A stretch of DNA of 64,000 bases from Rhabditophanes sp. KR3021 (Eukaryota > Nematoda > Chromadorea > Rhabditida > Alloionematidae), in the NCBI GenBank assembly GCA_963281155.1, contig CAUJLY010000003.1:5518001-5582000 (forward strand), in the 5' to 3' direction. Of the stretch, positions 47,922 to 57,878 are shown one piece after another. A program made the translations under genes and the position numbers. Numbering within the stretch: the first letter of the stretch is position 1; the number at the start of each line of letters is the position of its first letter. A model generated the notes under the pieces. That model did no database searches and was not told the DNA's origin. It worked only from the letters and a program-made list of their open reading frames with translations.

Positions 47922-49141
47922 TTAGTATAACCGAGGCCGTTCTATTAACAAATATCTATTTAAATTTACATTAATGCGATATTTTTTGAAAAATAATAAA
48001 AAAGTGAATGTGATTGCACTGCCTATGTAGACCCATATAACAGTCACTTCAGAGGGTAGGAAGCAAACGCTACTAATTACTTTTTCACCATCAAAAGTGG
48101 TTAGCAAGAAAGACGGGTGTTGATTGTTTCTCCACGAATAGGAAGCAACTGTATGTTCAGTAAAAGTTGTGTGGTTTATCTTGCAACCATAATGCACATG
48201 CCCATCAAATACTGCCTTCGGTTTAAGTTTATTAATTAATAAGTGTGTGCTTTCTTTGCTTAAACAATCCCAAAGTTGGCGGAATTTGTCTTTTTGTCGA
48301 CTGAGCAAGTCATTTAGTTCGCTGCCGCCCTCACAAACCATATCACTTTCACGATACATTGGAAAGTGCATGAGAAGTGTTGGTCGAACAATAGATGACA
48401 GCAGATTATTATCAGTCTCTTTAGTTGTCTCGATTATATTATTTGGTCTCACTTGATATAATTCATTACCAATTCTATCAATTTCTATTTCGGCTGAATG
48501 ACACAATTGGCAGTAGTCGCCATGCATAGCCATCGAGTTGACAAGGACAAAAAGTTGGCCTTTAATGGTGACAGTTCCTACAGGAGTGCTGTTAGCATAC
48601 GTTTCACCAAACCAGGAAAGCCTGTCTGGGTGGATAGCGTAATGGAATCCTACATCATGATTTCCTACTACTACTACCCTCTTCACATTTTGATCAACCT
48701 TAAATAATTGGTTAAATCTCGCTGCATAAGTGTCGAATTGGGTCTTGTCACACCATTGACCTTCATCAAAAATGTCTCCCAGGAAAAAGACAGCATCAGG
48801 GGAGTGAAGCGTCATTGAGCTTTGAAAAGATCGCCACATTTGCCATTCTCTAAAAAGTATCAATAAATTCAAGCAAAAATGCGATACTTTTACAACATAT
48901 AACCATAACCCTTTAAATACCTTCTTATTTTATCAGCCCAGTGTCCTTTGTACGGACCCAACAAGTGTGTATCAGCAATCATAAATGTTCGTAGTGCTGA
49001 TTTGCTTGTTTGAGGCCATTTACATCTGCTAATGACAACATAGTAAACTAAATATTCATTCCAGATTATTATCAGACAAAGGAATAGGAATGGCTGGATT
49101 ATTTTTATTCTCTTCACTTTTTCTACAATTCGTCTGTTCAT
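47922..49141 (-). CDS. MPPE1: Metallophosphoesterase 1 (PGAP5, GPI-anchor remodelling)
   Basis: Removes a side-chain ethanolamine-phosphate from GPI anchors in the ER, allowing export of GPI-anchored proteins. Exons 48921-49141 and 47922-48849 join to 382 aa. An N-terminal membrane anchor (FLFLCLIIIWNEYLVYYVV) precedes the calcineurin-like metal site: MIADTHLLG, GDIFDEGQW, GNHDVGFHY, LMHFPMYRESD and FDGHVHYGC. The REWQMWRSFQ segment spans the 71-nt intron. SYSWRNNQHPSFLL and a C-terminal membrane segment (VTVIWVYIGSAITFTFLLF) follow. The last residues (RYLLIERPRLY) lie after that segment. It is head-to-head with the SRC gene across 1.2 kb. Confidence 0.93.
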
Positions 49142-50353
49142 TTGAACTATAAAAAAGAGTAGACAGGTTTAAGTATGAGGCATAACTGCACGTAATAAAT
49201 ATGTAATGATGTGCTTATCAATAAATAAACGATACTTGTGCACAAAATAAGAATCTTTTTTTGTTATTTATACATTTGTCATATATATTGATGTCTTTAC
49301 ATATTGTTTGAGGGTAAATAATCAATATTGATGAATGTGAGTCACCATTGAATAATTCATATTCTTAGCTCAAAAAAAGAAGTAGAGTATGGTAAAAACA
49401 ATCAGTGATTCCTTTAGTATTGTTGATTTGTAATGAAATATGTCATTCACCGAAAACAAGTATCCAAAAATGAAGTTTTTGATAAAGAGTCTGACTTATG
49501 ACAAAAAATATAGGCAAACGGTAAAGGACTTAGCAGAGACCTGGTCATATACTCGCATATAATCTAAATATAGCACACAGAGCTCCATTTATTGTTGTTT
49601 GTTGAGTATGGTGATGAGTTTTGGGTGTGAGATCGATTTTGTAATAGTAGTTTAGTATTTTAGTACTACAATTTTCGCCCCAATTTAGTTGGTTTCGTGT
49701 TCGAAGTAAGAGAAGCTTAATCTATGCATTAGGCTGTGTATCGCAAATTTAATTAATGGATGTTCAACACAACTTTTTTGATTTGCAACTTTCCTATATG
49801 ATACCACTTATTTTATACTTTATTTATGTGTTTAGGGTGATTTTTGTCTAGTGTTCACAGCTTGATTTTTATATCCTGTCAGTCTTTAAATCAATACGAC
49901 AGCTGCTACTTCTTTTACAAAATAACGACCTCACCGCGCAAACATCAGTTTACAACTTTTTTATATTATTCATCTTACTTATCTGTTGTATATGTTTGTA
50001 TAAAATTATTTTTATGGATTCGATTTGTTAATTCTGAAGATGTATCAATCACTATCCCACAGCATACATGAGTTCCAATTATAAATCGTAAAATCACACA
50101 GAGACGTTCCTAGTTTCTATTAAAACACCATCTTACTACTACTATATAAATTACTAAATATATAGGATGGGAACGACAGTGTGTGGCACTCCACTAATAA
50201 TTGTCTTTTAGTGTACACATTTTATTTGTAACAAATTAAATCTTTATAATACGAATCGATCACCACTACTATTTATTGTTCAAGTGTACATCTGTACTTT
50301 TGTTTATTGATATTATTATAAACTTACTAATCAAATAATATTTTCAGGACAAG
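49142..50353. other. Divergent intergenic region between MPPE1 and SRC
   Basis: About 1.2 kb with no supported ORF; a 75-codon frame at 49.84-50.07 kb has no family features. It should contain both promoters. A T-rich tract ending ATTTTCAG at 50347 lies just before the SRC ATG and is probably a 5' UTR intron or trans-splice acceptor. Confidence 0.5.
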
Positions 50354-53300
50354 ATGGGTAATTGTTTATCGTCTTGCAATTCCTCTAATTCGAAATCAAA
50401 CCGAGAGATCGTGGAGCTTCCAAATTGGCATCCGACCGACTCTACTAACCAACAACGCCAAAATGGAAGGGACAATATGATGCCGACTAACATAGGTACT
50501 CCTAAAATATTCCACCTTGTACATCAAAGTTCTTTAGATCCTAAACCGATCAAGGATAATAATATTATTATGCATGGTGAAAGCTCAACTAACGGAGTTA
50601 GGCAAAATAATTATAATGGAACTCCTACACCTTCTATAAATAATGTAGCGAGACAGAATAATTACAATGGGACTCCTACGGCTTCTAAACGTAATTATTA
50701 GATTAATCCGTTACTTGAATATACTCTTTTAGTTTCAGAACATCGCGGAAAAGAAAAGTTGCTGGCTTTGTATAATTACGATTCTCGTGCGGATGGAGAT
50801 TTGTCGTTTGTGAAGGGAGATATTATGTATTTGCTTGATAATGGGTAAATTACATTTGTCATTATTTTATAATCAGTTTTATTTAGCAACAACGACTGGT
50901 GGTTTGTGGAACATGTAAAAGGAGGAAATACCGGTACAGCTTTATTAAAATTAAAAATTATTATTAAAACTGTAAATATCAAAAATCGGGAGTATCAACA
51001 AACTCGTTGATAATAAGTTCTGCTACTTGTCTATTAAGTTTCGAGTTTATTTCGAGGACCTCTTCAAAGGAAGGCAGAATCCGAGTTCTTTATTTGGGGT
51101 CTGGAGGCTTTTATTAAAATAGCTTTGATGTTGTTAATGACTTCCTCCTATTGGTACTGCATCTTCGAGACTGTGATTTCTTTTTCCCCATAAGACTGAT
51201 CCCGAGTGACACCATTAATGAAGTCTACCTTTCTATGGAACAGCATCTTTAGATCAACCTTCACTTTAAAAACATCACTATGCTTAGGCATTCTTTTTCC
51301 AAATTGTGCAGTCTTGCTGACGTATCTTATCACATCCTTTACATTATCTACTGTTTAACTTGCACTGAATTTTCTTGGGTCCAACATCAAGTAAACATGG
51401 AAGTCTCCCTTTTCAGTATCCTTGCCGTTGATGACTTCTAAAACTTCGTTTGCAGATGTCTTTTGAATCCCTGACATTCATTAAGAAACTTCCGGTAGTC
51501 TCTATTTCTTAAATGGGCTTTCAGAGTCGTATGATATCATCAGTCTCACCGCAATAACCAAATTTCTTGAGAATCTTGTCAAAAAAGCATACATAACATG
51601 CTTTCCAACTAAAACACATCCCATCCTCAGTTAACATCCGCTCCAACTATTTGACTAAGGCGGGCGTCCTTTTTTCATCACAGACTTGCTTTTCTATCCC
51701 TAACAGCAGCTAAAACAACTTTGGATTCTGAACAAATAAATTAAAATTAGAATACAATATATAATATACATATTAGACATGGTAGTACTTCACAGAAACT
51801 TTTGGATAGTAGGGCTAGTTCAGCAAATGGTCTGCTTTCCATGACCCGACTTACTTCCTCACAAATTACACGTCTGGATGTTTCTTTGATGGTTTCATTT
51901 CCAGCCATGACGGGAGCATCAAAAGGTTCACTTGCAAAACGAGCCTTGATTAAGTTTGCAAATAGCTCATTATTGAAGTCAGGATATTGATAGCAGGAAT
52001 AAATAGTAGCATCTAGTAAGTCAAGAGACATTTTATTTGAGGCAATGTTTAGCAACTAAAAATAGTAAGAATGATTAATGCACGTAAAATATGGGCTTAA
52101 AAAATGACACGTAAATAGCTTTTAGCAAAATTCAAATTTCGAAGAACAAAGCATTAATAAAGTGTTGGTCTACGGTCTTTTTAAATCAGATTTAAAATAT
52201 CGTGGCATGTAAATAATAATGTTGCAGCTAACATTTAAATCTTAAAATTAAAATATATTTATTTTCACAACACACTTCTGATTTATCTGAAATATAGGGT
52301 ATGTGCCAAGAAACTTCGTTGCTCAACAGGCGACTCTTGAAAGTGAAGAGTGGTTTGCTGGTCGAATCCCACGCAACAGAGCCGAGCGAATCGTCCTCAA
52401 CTACAAATTACCAAAAGGAACCTTCCTGATCAGAGAAAGAGAAGCAGACGTAAAAGAGTATGCCTTAACCATCAGAGACACAGATGAAGGCCGAAATGGG
52501 TCTGTGAAACATTACAAGATTAAAAAACTAGACGCAGACAGAGGATACTTCATCACGACCAGAAGACAATTCGGCACCCTCAAAGAATTAGTAGCCTACT
52601 ATACAGAGGTAGCCGATGGCCTGTGTTGTACATTAGGATTTCCTGCCCCTCGTATCACTCCTACTCGTCCAGATCTCAGTCATGACACTCAGCAGAATTG
52701 GGAAATTCCAAGAAACCAACTGCAATTAAAGAAGAAATTGGGAGATGGTAGGTTGATGATAGAAACACCATATAATTTACTAATGCATTTCAGGTTGCTT
52801 TGGAGAAGTTTGGTACGGAAAGTGGCGTGGTATTGTCGAGGTTGCTATTAAAACTATGAAAGCCGGAACAATGTCACCAGAAGCTTTCTTGCAAGGTAAA
52901 TTCAATTAACTTTAGCTGTTGACGCATACATTTATTTTTCAGAGGCTCAAATCATGAAACAATGCGATCATCCAAATCTTGTTAAATTATACGCTGTCTG
53001 TACAAAAGAAGAACCTTTTTATATTATTACTGAATTTATGGTCAATGGAAGTTTGTTGAGTTATTTGAGAGAAGCATCAAATGTGATTAGTCTACAGGCA
53101 ACTGTCGATATGTGCTCACAAATTGCCAATGGAATGATGTATTTGGAAGAGAGGAAATTGGTGCATAGAGATTTGGCTAGTAGGTAAGTATTGTTTAAAA
53201 TGATGCTAAATGAGTTTTTAAAAACAACTTATTGACAATATATTTTAGGAATGTGTTGGTTGGAGATAAAATTTCTGGAGTTCCTGTAGTTAAAGTAGCA

Positions 53301-53696
53301 GATTTTGGCTTGGCCCGTAAATTAATGGAAGAAGATATTTATGAAGCGACAGTTGGTGCCAAATTCCCAGTCAAATGGTGTTGCGCAATAGCCGCGAACT
53401 CAGGGGTGTTTACAGTCAAATCAGATGTCTGGTCGTATGGTGTACTTCTGATGGAGATCATGACTCGCGGACAAGTTCCATATGCAGGTATGCAAAATAG
53501 GGAAGTACTGGAGCAAGTCAGCCTTGGATATAGAATGCCAATGCCAAGAGATTGCCCCGATATGATTTATGAAATTATGCTCAAATGTTGGGATAGCATT
53601 CCAGAAAGACGGCCAACCTTTGATTACTTATTCCACTTCTTTGATGATTACTTTGTTAGTACTCAATCCAACTACGTCCCACCAAGTCAAAATTAA
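50354..53696 (+). CDS. src-1: SRC family tyrosine kinase (SRC-1-like) with a missing APE motif
   Basis: A membrane-attached non-receptor tyrosine kinase. Seven exons (50354-50690, 50739-50844, 50887-50933, 52298-52747, 52794-52895, 52943-53183, 53249-53696) join in frame to 576 aa. MGNCLSSC provides Gly2 for myristoylation and Cys4/Cys8 for palmitoylation. The unique region repeats [10 protein letters not shown] twice. SH3 ([14 protein letters not shown] to GYVPRNFVA), SH2 ([26 protein letters not shown]) and the kinase domain follow. The kinase keeps [38 protein letters not shown] and the activation-loop Tyr in EDIYEA. The C-terminal regulatory Tyr (about 570) is in STQSNYVPP. The expected WTAPEAA is WCCAIAA (APE becomes AIA, 53395-53403), so activity is uncertain. 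Intron 3 (50934-52297) holds relic copy H. Confidence 0.95.
50985..52060 (-). pseudogene. Intronic zinc-finger-family relic, copy H (SRC intron 3)
   Basis: The minus strand shows coding blocks [20 protein letters not shown] and [19 protein letters not shown]. After a possible own intron (acceptor TTGTTCAG near 51.73 kb) come [20 protein letters not shown] and [13 protein letters not shown] final [20 protein letters not shown] lines up with copy D's [20 protein letters not shown]. Stops and shifts separate the blocks. It is antisense to SRC. The link to the family rests mainly on the last block and on position, so it is less sure than for copies A, D, F and G. Confidence 0.6.
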
Positions 53697-54080
53697 ACAC
53701 CTCAGGATGTGGTTTGTGATATATGTTTCTTACATTACCATTCAATGTCATTATCTTAAATTAATAAACATTGTAATATTATTTAAAGCACCATAATAAT
53801 AAATTAATTTGTAGACAATTCTAATAATACACATTTGTATGTAATTACAAACAAAGACAGAAATTTAATTGAACTGTTAGAACATCATATTTAATCATTT
53901 GGGGTCTAAGAAAATATATGGACAAAATTTGTCTATTAAAATGAGTGACAAGTAAACTAAAAATGTGGCTATATGTATACAAGACGTAACATTTGAAACA
54001 ATTTGCTATGGTTCAGCCATCTAACATTCCAAAGTTACACATGCTCCTTCTCACCACACTATAAAATTTTATTTAAGCAA
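53697..54080. other. SRC 3' flank
   Basis: AT-rich 3' UTR and spacer after SRC. AATAAA-type sequences lie near 53.76 and 53.80 kb. Nothing else is seen. Confidence 0.5.
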
Positions 54081-54398
54081 GCTGATCAATTTGGTAAACG
54101 AGTTTCCACAAAATATCAAGACACTGGAGTTGGAACTTTAGATGAGCAAAATACAGAATTGTTAGCTGAATCTAAATATCTTGAATGTTTGATCATTGAA
54201 TCTTGTGGATCTTACTCGAAAATACCCTCATGTCTTAAAGTTTTGGCTCAGCTGCCAAGGATTAATCAAGCGAATATTTCAAACTGTAAATTTATTGTTC
54301 AAGAATCTGGATTGAAAATTATCTTCAAATATAAAAACGCGATTGATTTATATGAGTCCGGAAATGTATTTATATTTGCAAGAGAGTGGCTGATTTAA
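54081..54398 (+). pseudogene. Truncated F-box/LRR-like paralogue (C-terminal fragment)
   Basis: About 105 codons match the C-terminal part of the protein at 57.9-59.4 kb: DQFGKRVSTKYQDTG against ADFGKRVADKYPHLK, ESKYLECLIIESC against KFGNLEFLVINRI, and ESGLKIIFKYKNAIDL against DSGLEMNFNIQFHLVD. The N-terminal 380 residues are missing. The frame extends upstream to 54003 but without similarity. It is probably a decayed tandem duplicate; expression is unknown. Confidence 0.65.
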
Positions 54399-55165
54399 AA
54401 TTATTTAAAAATTTACTTGATTTTGTCGAGACTTTTAATTTGTAATTATTATATTTATTGTTTTATTCTCTTGTGTTGCCTCGGTATCTTATTTATACAA
54501 TAAATTAAATAAACATTTTCTTCAACTTTAATTTACAATTTCATTTTCTAGTTATCCACAAGATAATATTATAATTGTTTTCCAATATGCGGTAGTTGGA
54601 TTTATTGTTATTCTTTAAATAATACACCCACATAAAAAAGCAATGGTACCATTCTTATAAATAAACACACTTTTCCAATATTAAATACAATGTTAATGAA
54701 AATATGTTAACACTCTACCTAATTTAAAAGGATGAAATATGAATTAGTAACAATCTTTTTTATTCACCATAAATTCAATCAAAAAAGCTAATAGCCGGGG
54801 TAGCAAGTTCAACTTTGCATAGCCTGATCGTATCTTAGAATCATGGCCGTATGAGAGATGTTATTACTTCTATATGGATCCGTATGAATTTGCTGATAAA
54901 AAGGTGAAACAAAAATAAAAGTGAGTATGACGTAGATGCTAACTTCAACCTCATGCAAATCCTAAATCCAAGTTAATCTTTGAATGAATAAGTATCTAAT
55001 TTTATTAAGAATATTGGGTACATAATGCCTACTAATTATACTTGTGTCTTTTTGTGGAAATTGTTTAAATATTATCATAAACGACAAATCAAATTAATTT
55101 AATGTAATGCATGTAAAATAATATAAATATTGGTTTGTTTAAGTATATTAATAATAGTTTTGCAC
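54399..55165. other. Spacer between F-box-like fragment and minus-strand F-box-like gene
   Basis: AT-rich DNA without a supported ORF. Both flanking coding sequences end into it (convergent), so it holds 3' UTRs. AATAAA-type sequence is seen near 54.50 kb. Confidence 0.5.
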
Positions 55166-56920
55166 TTACTTCTCGTCAAAGTAATATTTTTCATATTTCC
55201 TATCCAAATATTGCTTCCTATGATGTTTCTTATGAAGACTCCAGTCATTGGTATTTTTGAAAAATATATACTTTACTTGATCCTTTATATAATGCACTAC
55301 ATACACATTTTTCAAAGAAGTATTTACATTTGAGCAAAGACAATCCTTATGATTCGGTAACTTTTCGAAATCTGCCTTGAAATTCGCAATGCTTTTATAC
55401 TTTTGGTCTAAGCTTTCAATATAGTTAGTTGTATCAAATTTTCTGGTGTCAAAAAAATTGAAGTTGCATTGACAGTCAATTACAATCTTCCTCAATTTGT
55501 TTGGAAACGTAATCTGTCTATTTTTAACACAACTTATAGAAAGGACTTCTATATTTTGAAACACCATAAAAAAATTTGATTCAATCTGCTGTGAATGATG
55601 TCCCATTTCGTCCAACCACATATTCTGCAAAAACCCTAAGAATTTCAAATTTGGGTAAGCTTTTGCAATCCGTTCATTAAAGCCACCACTCGTATTAAAA
55701 TTGAATGTTCTTATTTTTAAATATTGAACTGTGTTTGAAAAGCAACAGATGAATTCTTTTATTTGTTCTAGGAAGGATAAAACTGGAGTGTGATATTCAA
55801 GTTCAAAATACAAGACATGTAAGTTGATCATCAGCGATAACTTTTCTCTAAAATTCCTATATTTGTCAGAGTCTTGGTTCAAGAGAAAGGCAACATCATC
55901 ATCGAAGAATCCTTTGATATGAAGGTTTTTAACAAATTTAAAATTTCCGGTCGTAGATACGTTCGATATTGACCTGATAAACTCACAAGGAGAATATTTA
56001 AATTCACACTCTTCGTTATCAATATTAAGAGGATCAGTCAAATATTCAAATATTTCCCTTTCATTTGTAATGTTTAATAGGAAAAATAAGCTTATAAAAC
56101 TTTGTTTGCCTTTTTTCCTAAGTATTGATAGATAATTAAAGCATTCGTTAAGCAAGTTTCGCTCAGATTTGATATTCATAAAAATGATCGTAGGATCGAA
56201 TAACTCCAATGCTTTTGTGAATCCATCATTGTCAAACTTATGAAAATCACTGTAAGAAGGCATTGGAAAGCGGATTAAGCATTGCTTTAGTTTTTTGAAT
56301 TTGCTCAGCAATTGTCCTTCATAACATTTACTTTTTTCGAGTATGTGGGTTACGAGTTCCATTTTATTAAGACATAATTCAATTTTGCTCAAATTCTTTA
56401 TTTTGAAAGAACAAATTAGTTCGATAATGTTCGACAGATTGTAAATATTTTGATAACCGTAGCCTGATGGAGAAGTTCTATTGAAGTTCGTTATAATTTT
56501 AATTTCTTTTAACCTAGTAGTTCGAATAAGGAAGTGATTGATCATTTCATTTAAAACCTTAATTCGTTTCTTAGTAATTGCAACATTAAAAACTGTGAAT
56601 TCAAACTTAATGAAGGATAAGTTATCAAAAAATGCTTTGTTTTGTTGAAGAACCAAATCTACAAAAGTAGCGTCAGAATAAAATATTTTTCTAAAAAATA
56701 CGCCGCTGCTATCTTCATTATTTATATTAATCTCAACTTTACAATAGAATGGATTGAGGTCCTTTTTGATTTCAATAATCGGAATGTCATCTACAATTTG
56801 TTTGTTTTTCTTATTTAGTAGAGAAAATTGTATCAAACTTTTAAAGTCACTTATACATTTTTCGTAAATATAAGGTATTTCCAGTGCCTTATACATGAAT
56901 GTGCCATTTGTAGAAACCAT
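55166..56920 (-). CDS. Divergent F-box/LRR-like protein, member 2 of a local family
   Basis: An intron-less 584-aa frame. The N-terminal LEIPYIYEKCISDFKSLIQF resembles the start of its neighbour (LNLPYLFERCVKRYSTMFAL), a short F-box-like helix pair. The remainder is irregular Leu/Ile-rich repeat sequence, with segments such as LSKIELCLNKMELVTHILEK and NIEVLSISCVKNRQITFPNK. The C-terminal FNERIAKAYPNLKFLGF matches the FGKRVADKYPHLKAIGI of the neighbour. Large divergent families of this kind occur in nematodes. Substrate-adaptor function for ubiquitin ligases is only an inference. It is divergent from the next gene. Confidence 0.7.
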   Translation of the reverse strand: MVSTNGTFMYKALEIPYIYEKCISDFKSLIQFSLLNKKNKQIVDDIPIIEIKKDLNPFYCKVEININNEDSSGVFFRKIFYSDATFVDLVLQQNKAFFDNLSFIKFEFTVFNVAITKKRIKVLNEMINHFLIRTTRLKEIKIITNFNRTSPSGYGYQNIYNLSNIIELICSFKIKNLSKIELCLNKMELVTHILEKSKCYEGQLLSKFKKLKQCLIRFPMPSYSDFHKFDNDGFTKALELFDPTIIFMNIKSERNLLNECFNYLSILRKKGKQSFISLFFLLNITNEREIFEYLTDPLNIDNEECEFKYSPCEFIRSISNVSTTGNFKFVKNLHIKGFFDDDVAFLLNQDSDKYRNFREKLSLMINLHVLYFELEYHTPVLSFLEQIKEFICCFSNTVQYLKIRTFNFNTSGGFNERIAKAYPNLKFLGFLQNMWLDEMGHHSQQIESNFFMVFQNIEVLSISCVKNRQITFPNKLRKIVIDCQCNFNFFDTRKFDTTNYIESLDQKYKSIANFKADFEKLPNHKDCLCSNVNTSLKNVYVVHYIKDQVKYIFFKNTNDWSLHKKHHRKQYLDRKYEKYYFDEK

Positions 56921-57878
56921 AGTTAAAAATCAAAGATAGAGAATAAATAACAAATGTACATTGACAAAGTATGCTAGACAATATATGTGGTTAATCAATC
57001 GGCCTAGCAATCACAATGCCACGTATTTATATAATAACCGTCTAAGATAGTTCTTGCCTAATTTCGGCGCCATTATATTTACGTTGACATAGCCAACTTT
57101 TAAAGGTGTGAATTGTCAATTGAATTTATTTAATAGTCAAATGCAAAGCCCAATATTCAACACATAGAAAAAAATGATTTTTGATTGATTTTAAAAATAA
57201 TCAAATGTTATAAACTGATATTAAATCAAAATGTAGTATATCACATCTAAATATTTTTAACTGGATATTCTTCACGAATATTCACTAAACTTATATTGAA
57301 TAACTTATGTTAAATTAGAATATTTTCTTGCAATATTTATTATCAGTAGATCTGTTATAAGCTAAACCATGGACAATAAATTTATAGATTAGACCAAGCC
57401 GGTCTATATTTAGTCTATTTTTTGGTCTACCATTTTATAAACCATGGTCTGGTCTAGATCGAATTCTTAAAACTTTTTAACAGGTCTAATTTATCACTCA
57501 GATCAACTTTAGATATTCCTTTTAACATCAGAACGCAAATCATTACGAAACAAATTTAAAAAACATATTGCCACTTTGGATATCATCAATTTCTTCTTTT
57601 AACGATGTGCGTATACGAATGATTTAGCGTATATAGGATTTTTGCTTAAAATACATCTTTTTGCTGTAAAAATAATCTTGATGCGATCTACCAATTTCTT
57701 CCGACAATATCATCGTTATTGCACAACATAGTTTTGATACTTCCGTACTCACAAGCGCAACTTCATCACATTATCATTTTGATATTTTGTATTACATACA
57801 TTCCTGCTCGCTGTATTATTATTTAAAAATGCGCCGTACCTTGAATTGCAACCTATTGTTAATTATTTTTAGGTTAAC
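56921..57878. other. Divergent spacer with a cluster of GGTCTA/TAGACC motifs
   Basis: The spacer between two head-to-head F-box-like genes. At 57390-57488 the hexamer GGTCTA or its complement occurs five times, with one TAGTCTA variant. TAGACC at 57390 and GGTCTA at 57401 form a perfect 6-bp hairpin arm around a 5-nt loop. TAAACCATGG occurs twice nearby. A T-rich tract ending TTTTTAG at 57872 precedes the right-hand ATG and looks like a splice acceptor. Confidence 0.55.
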
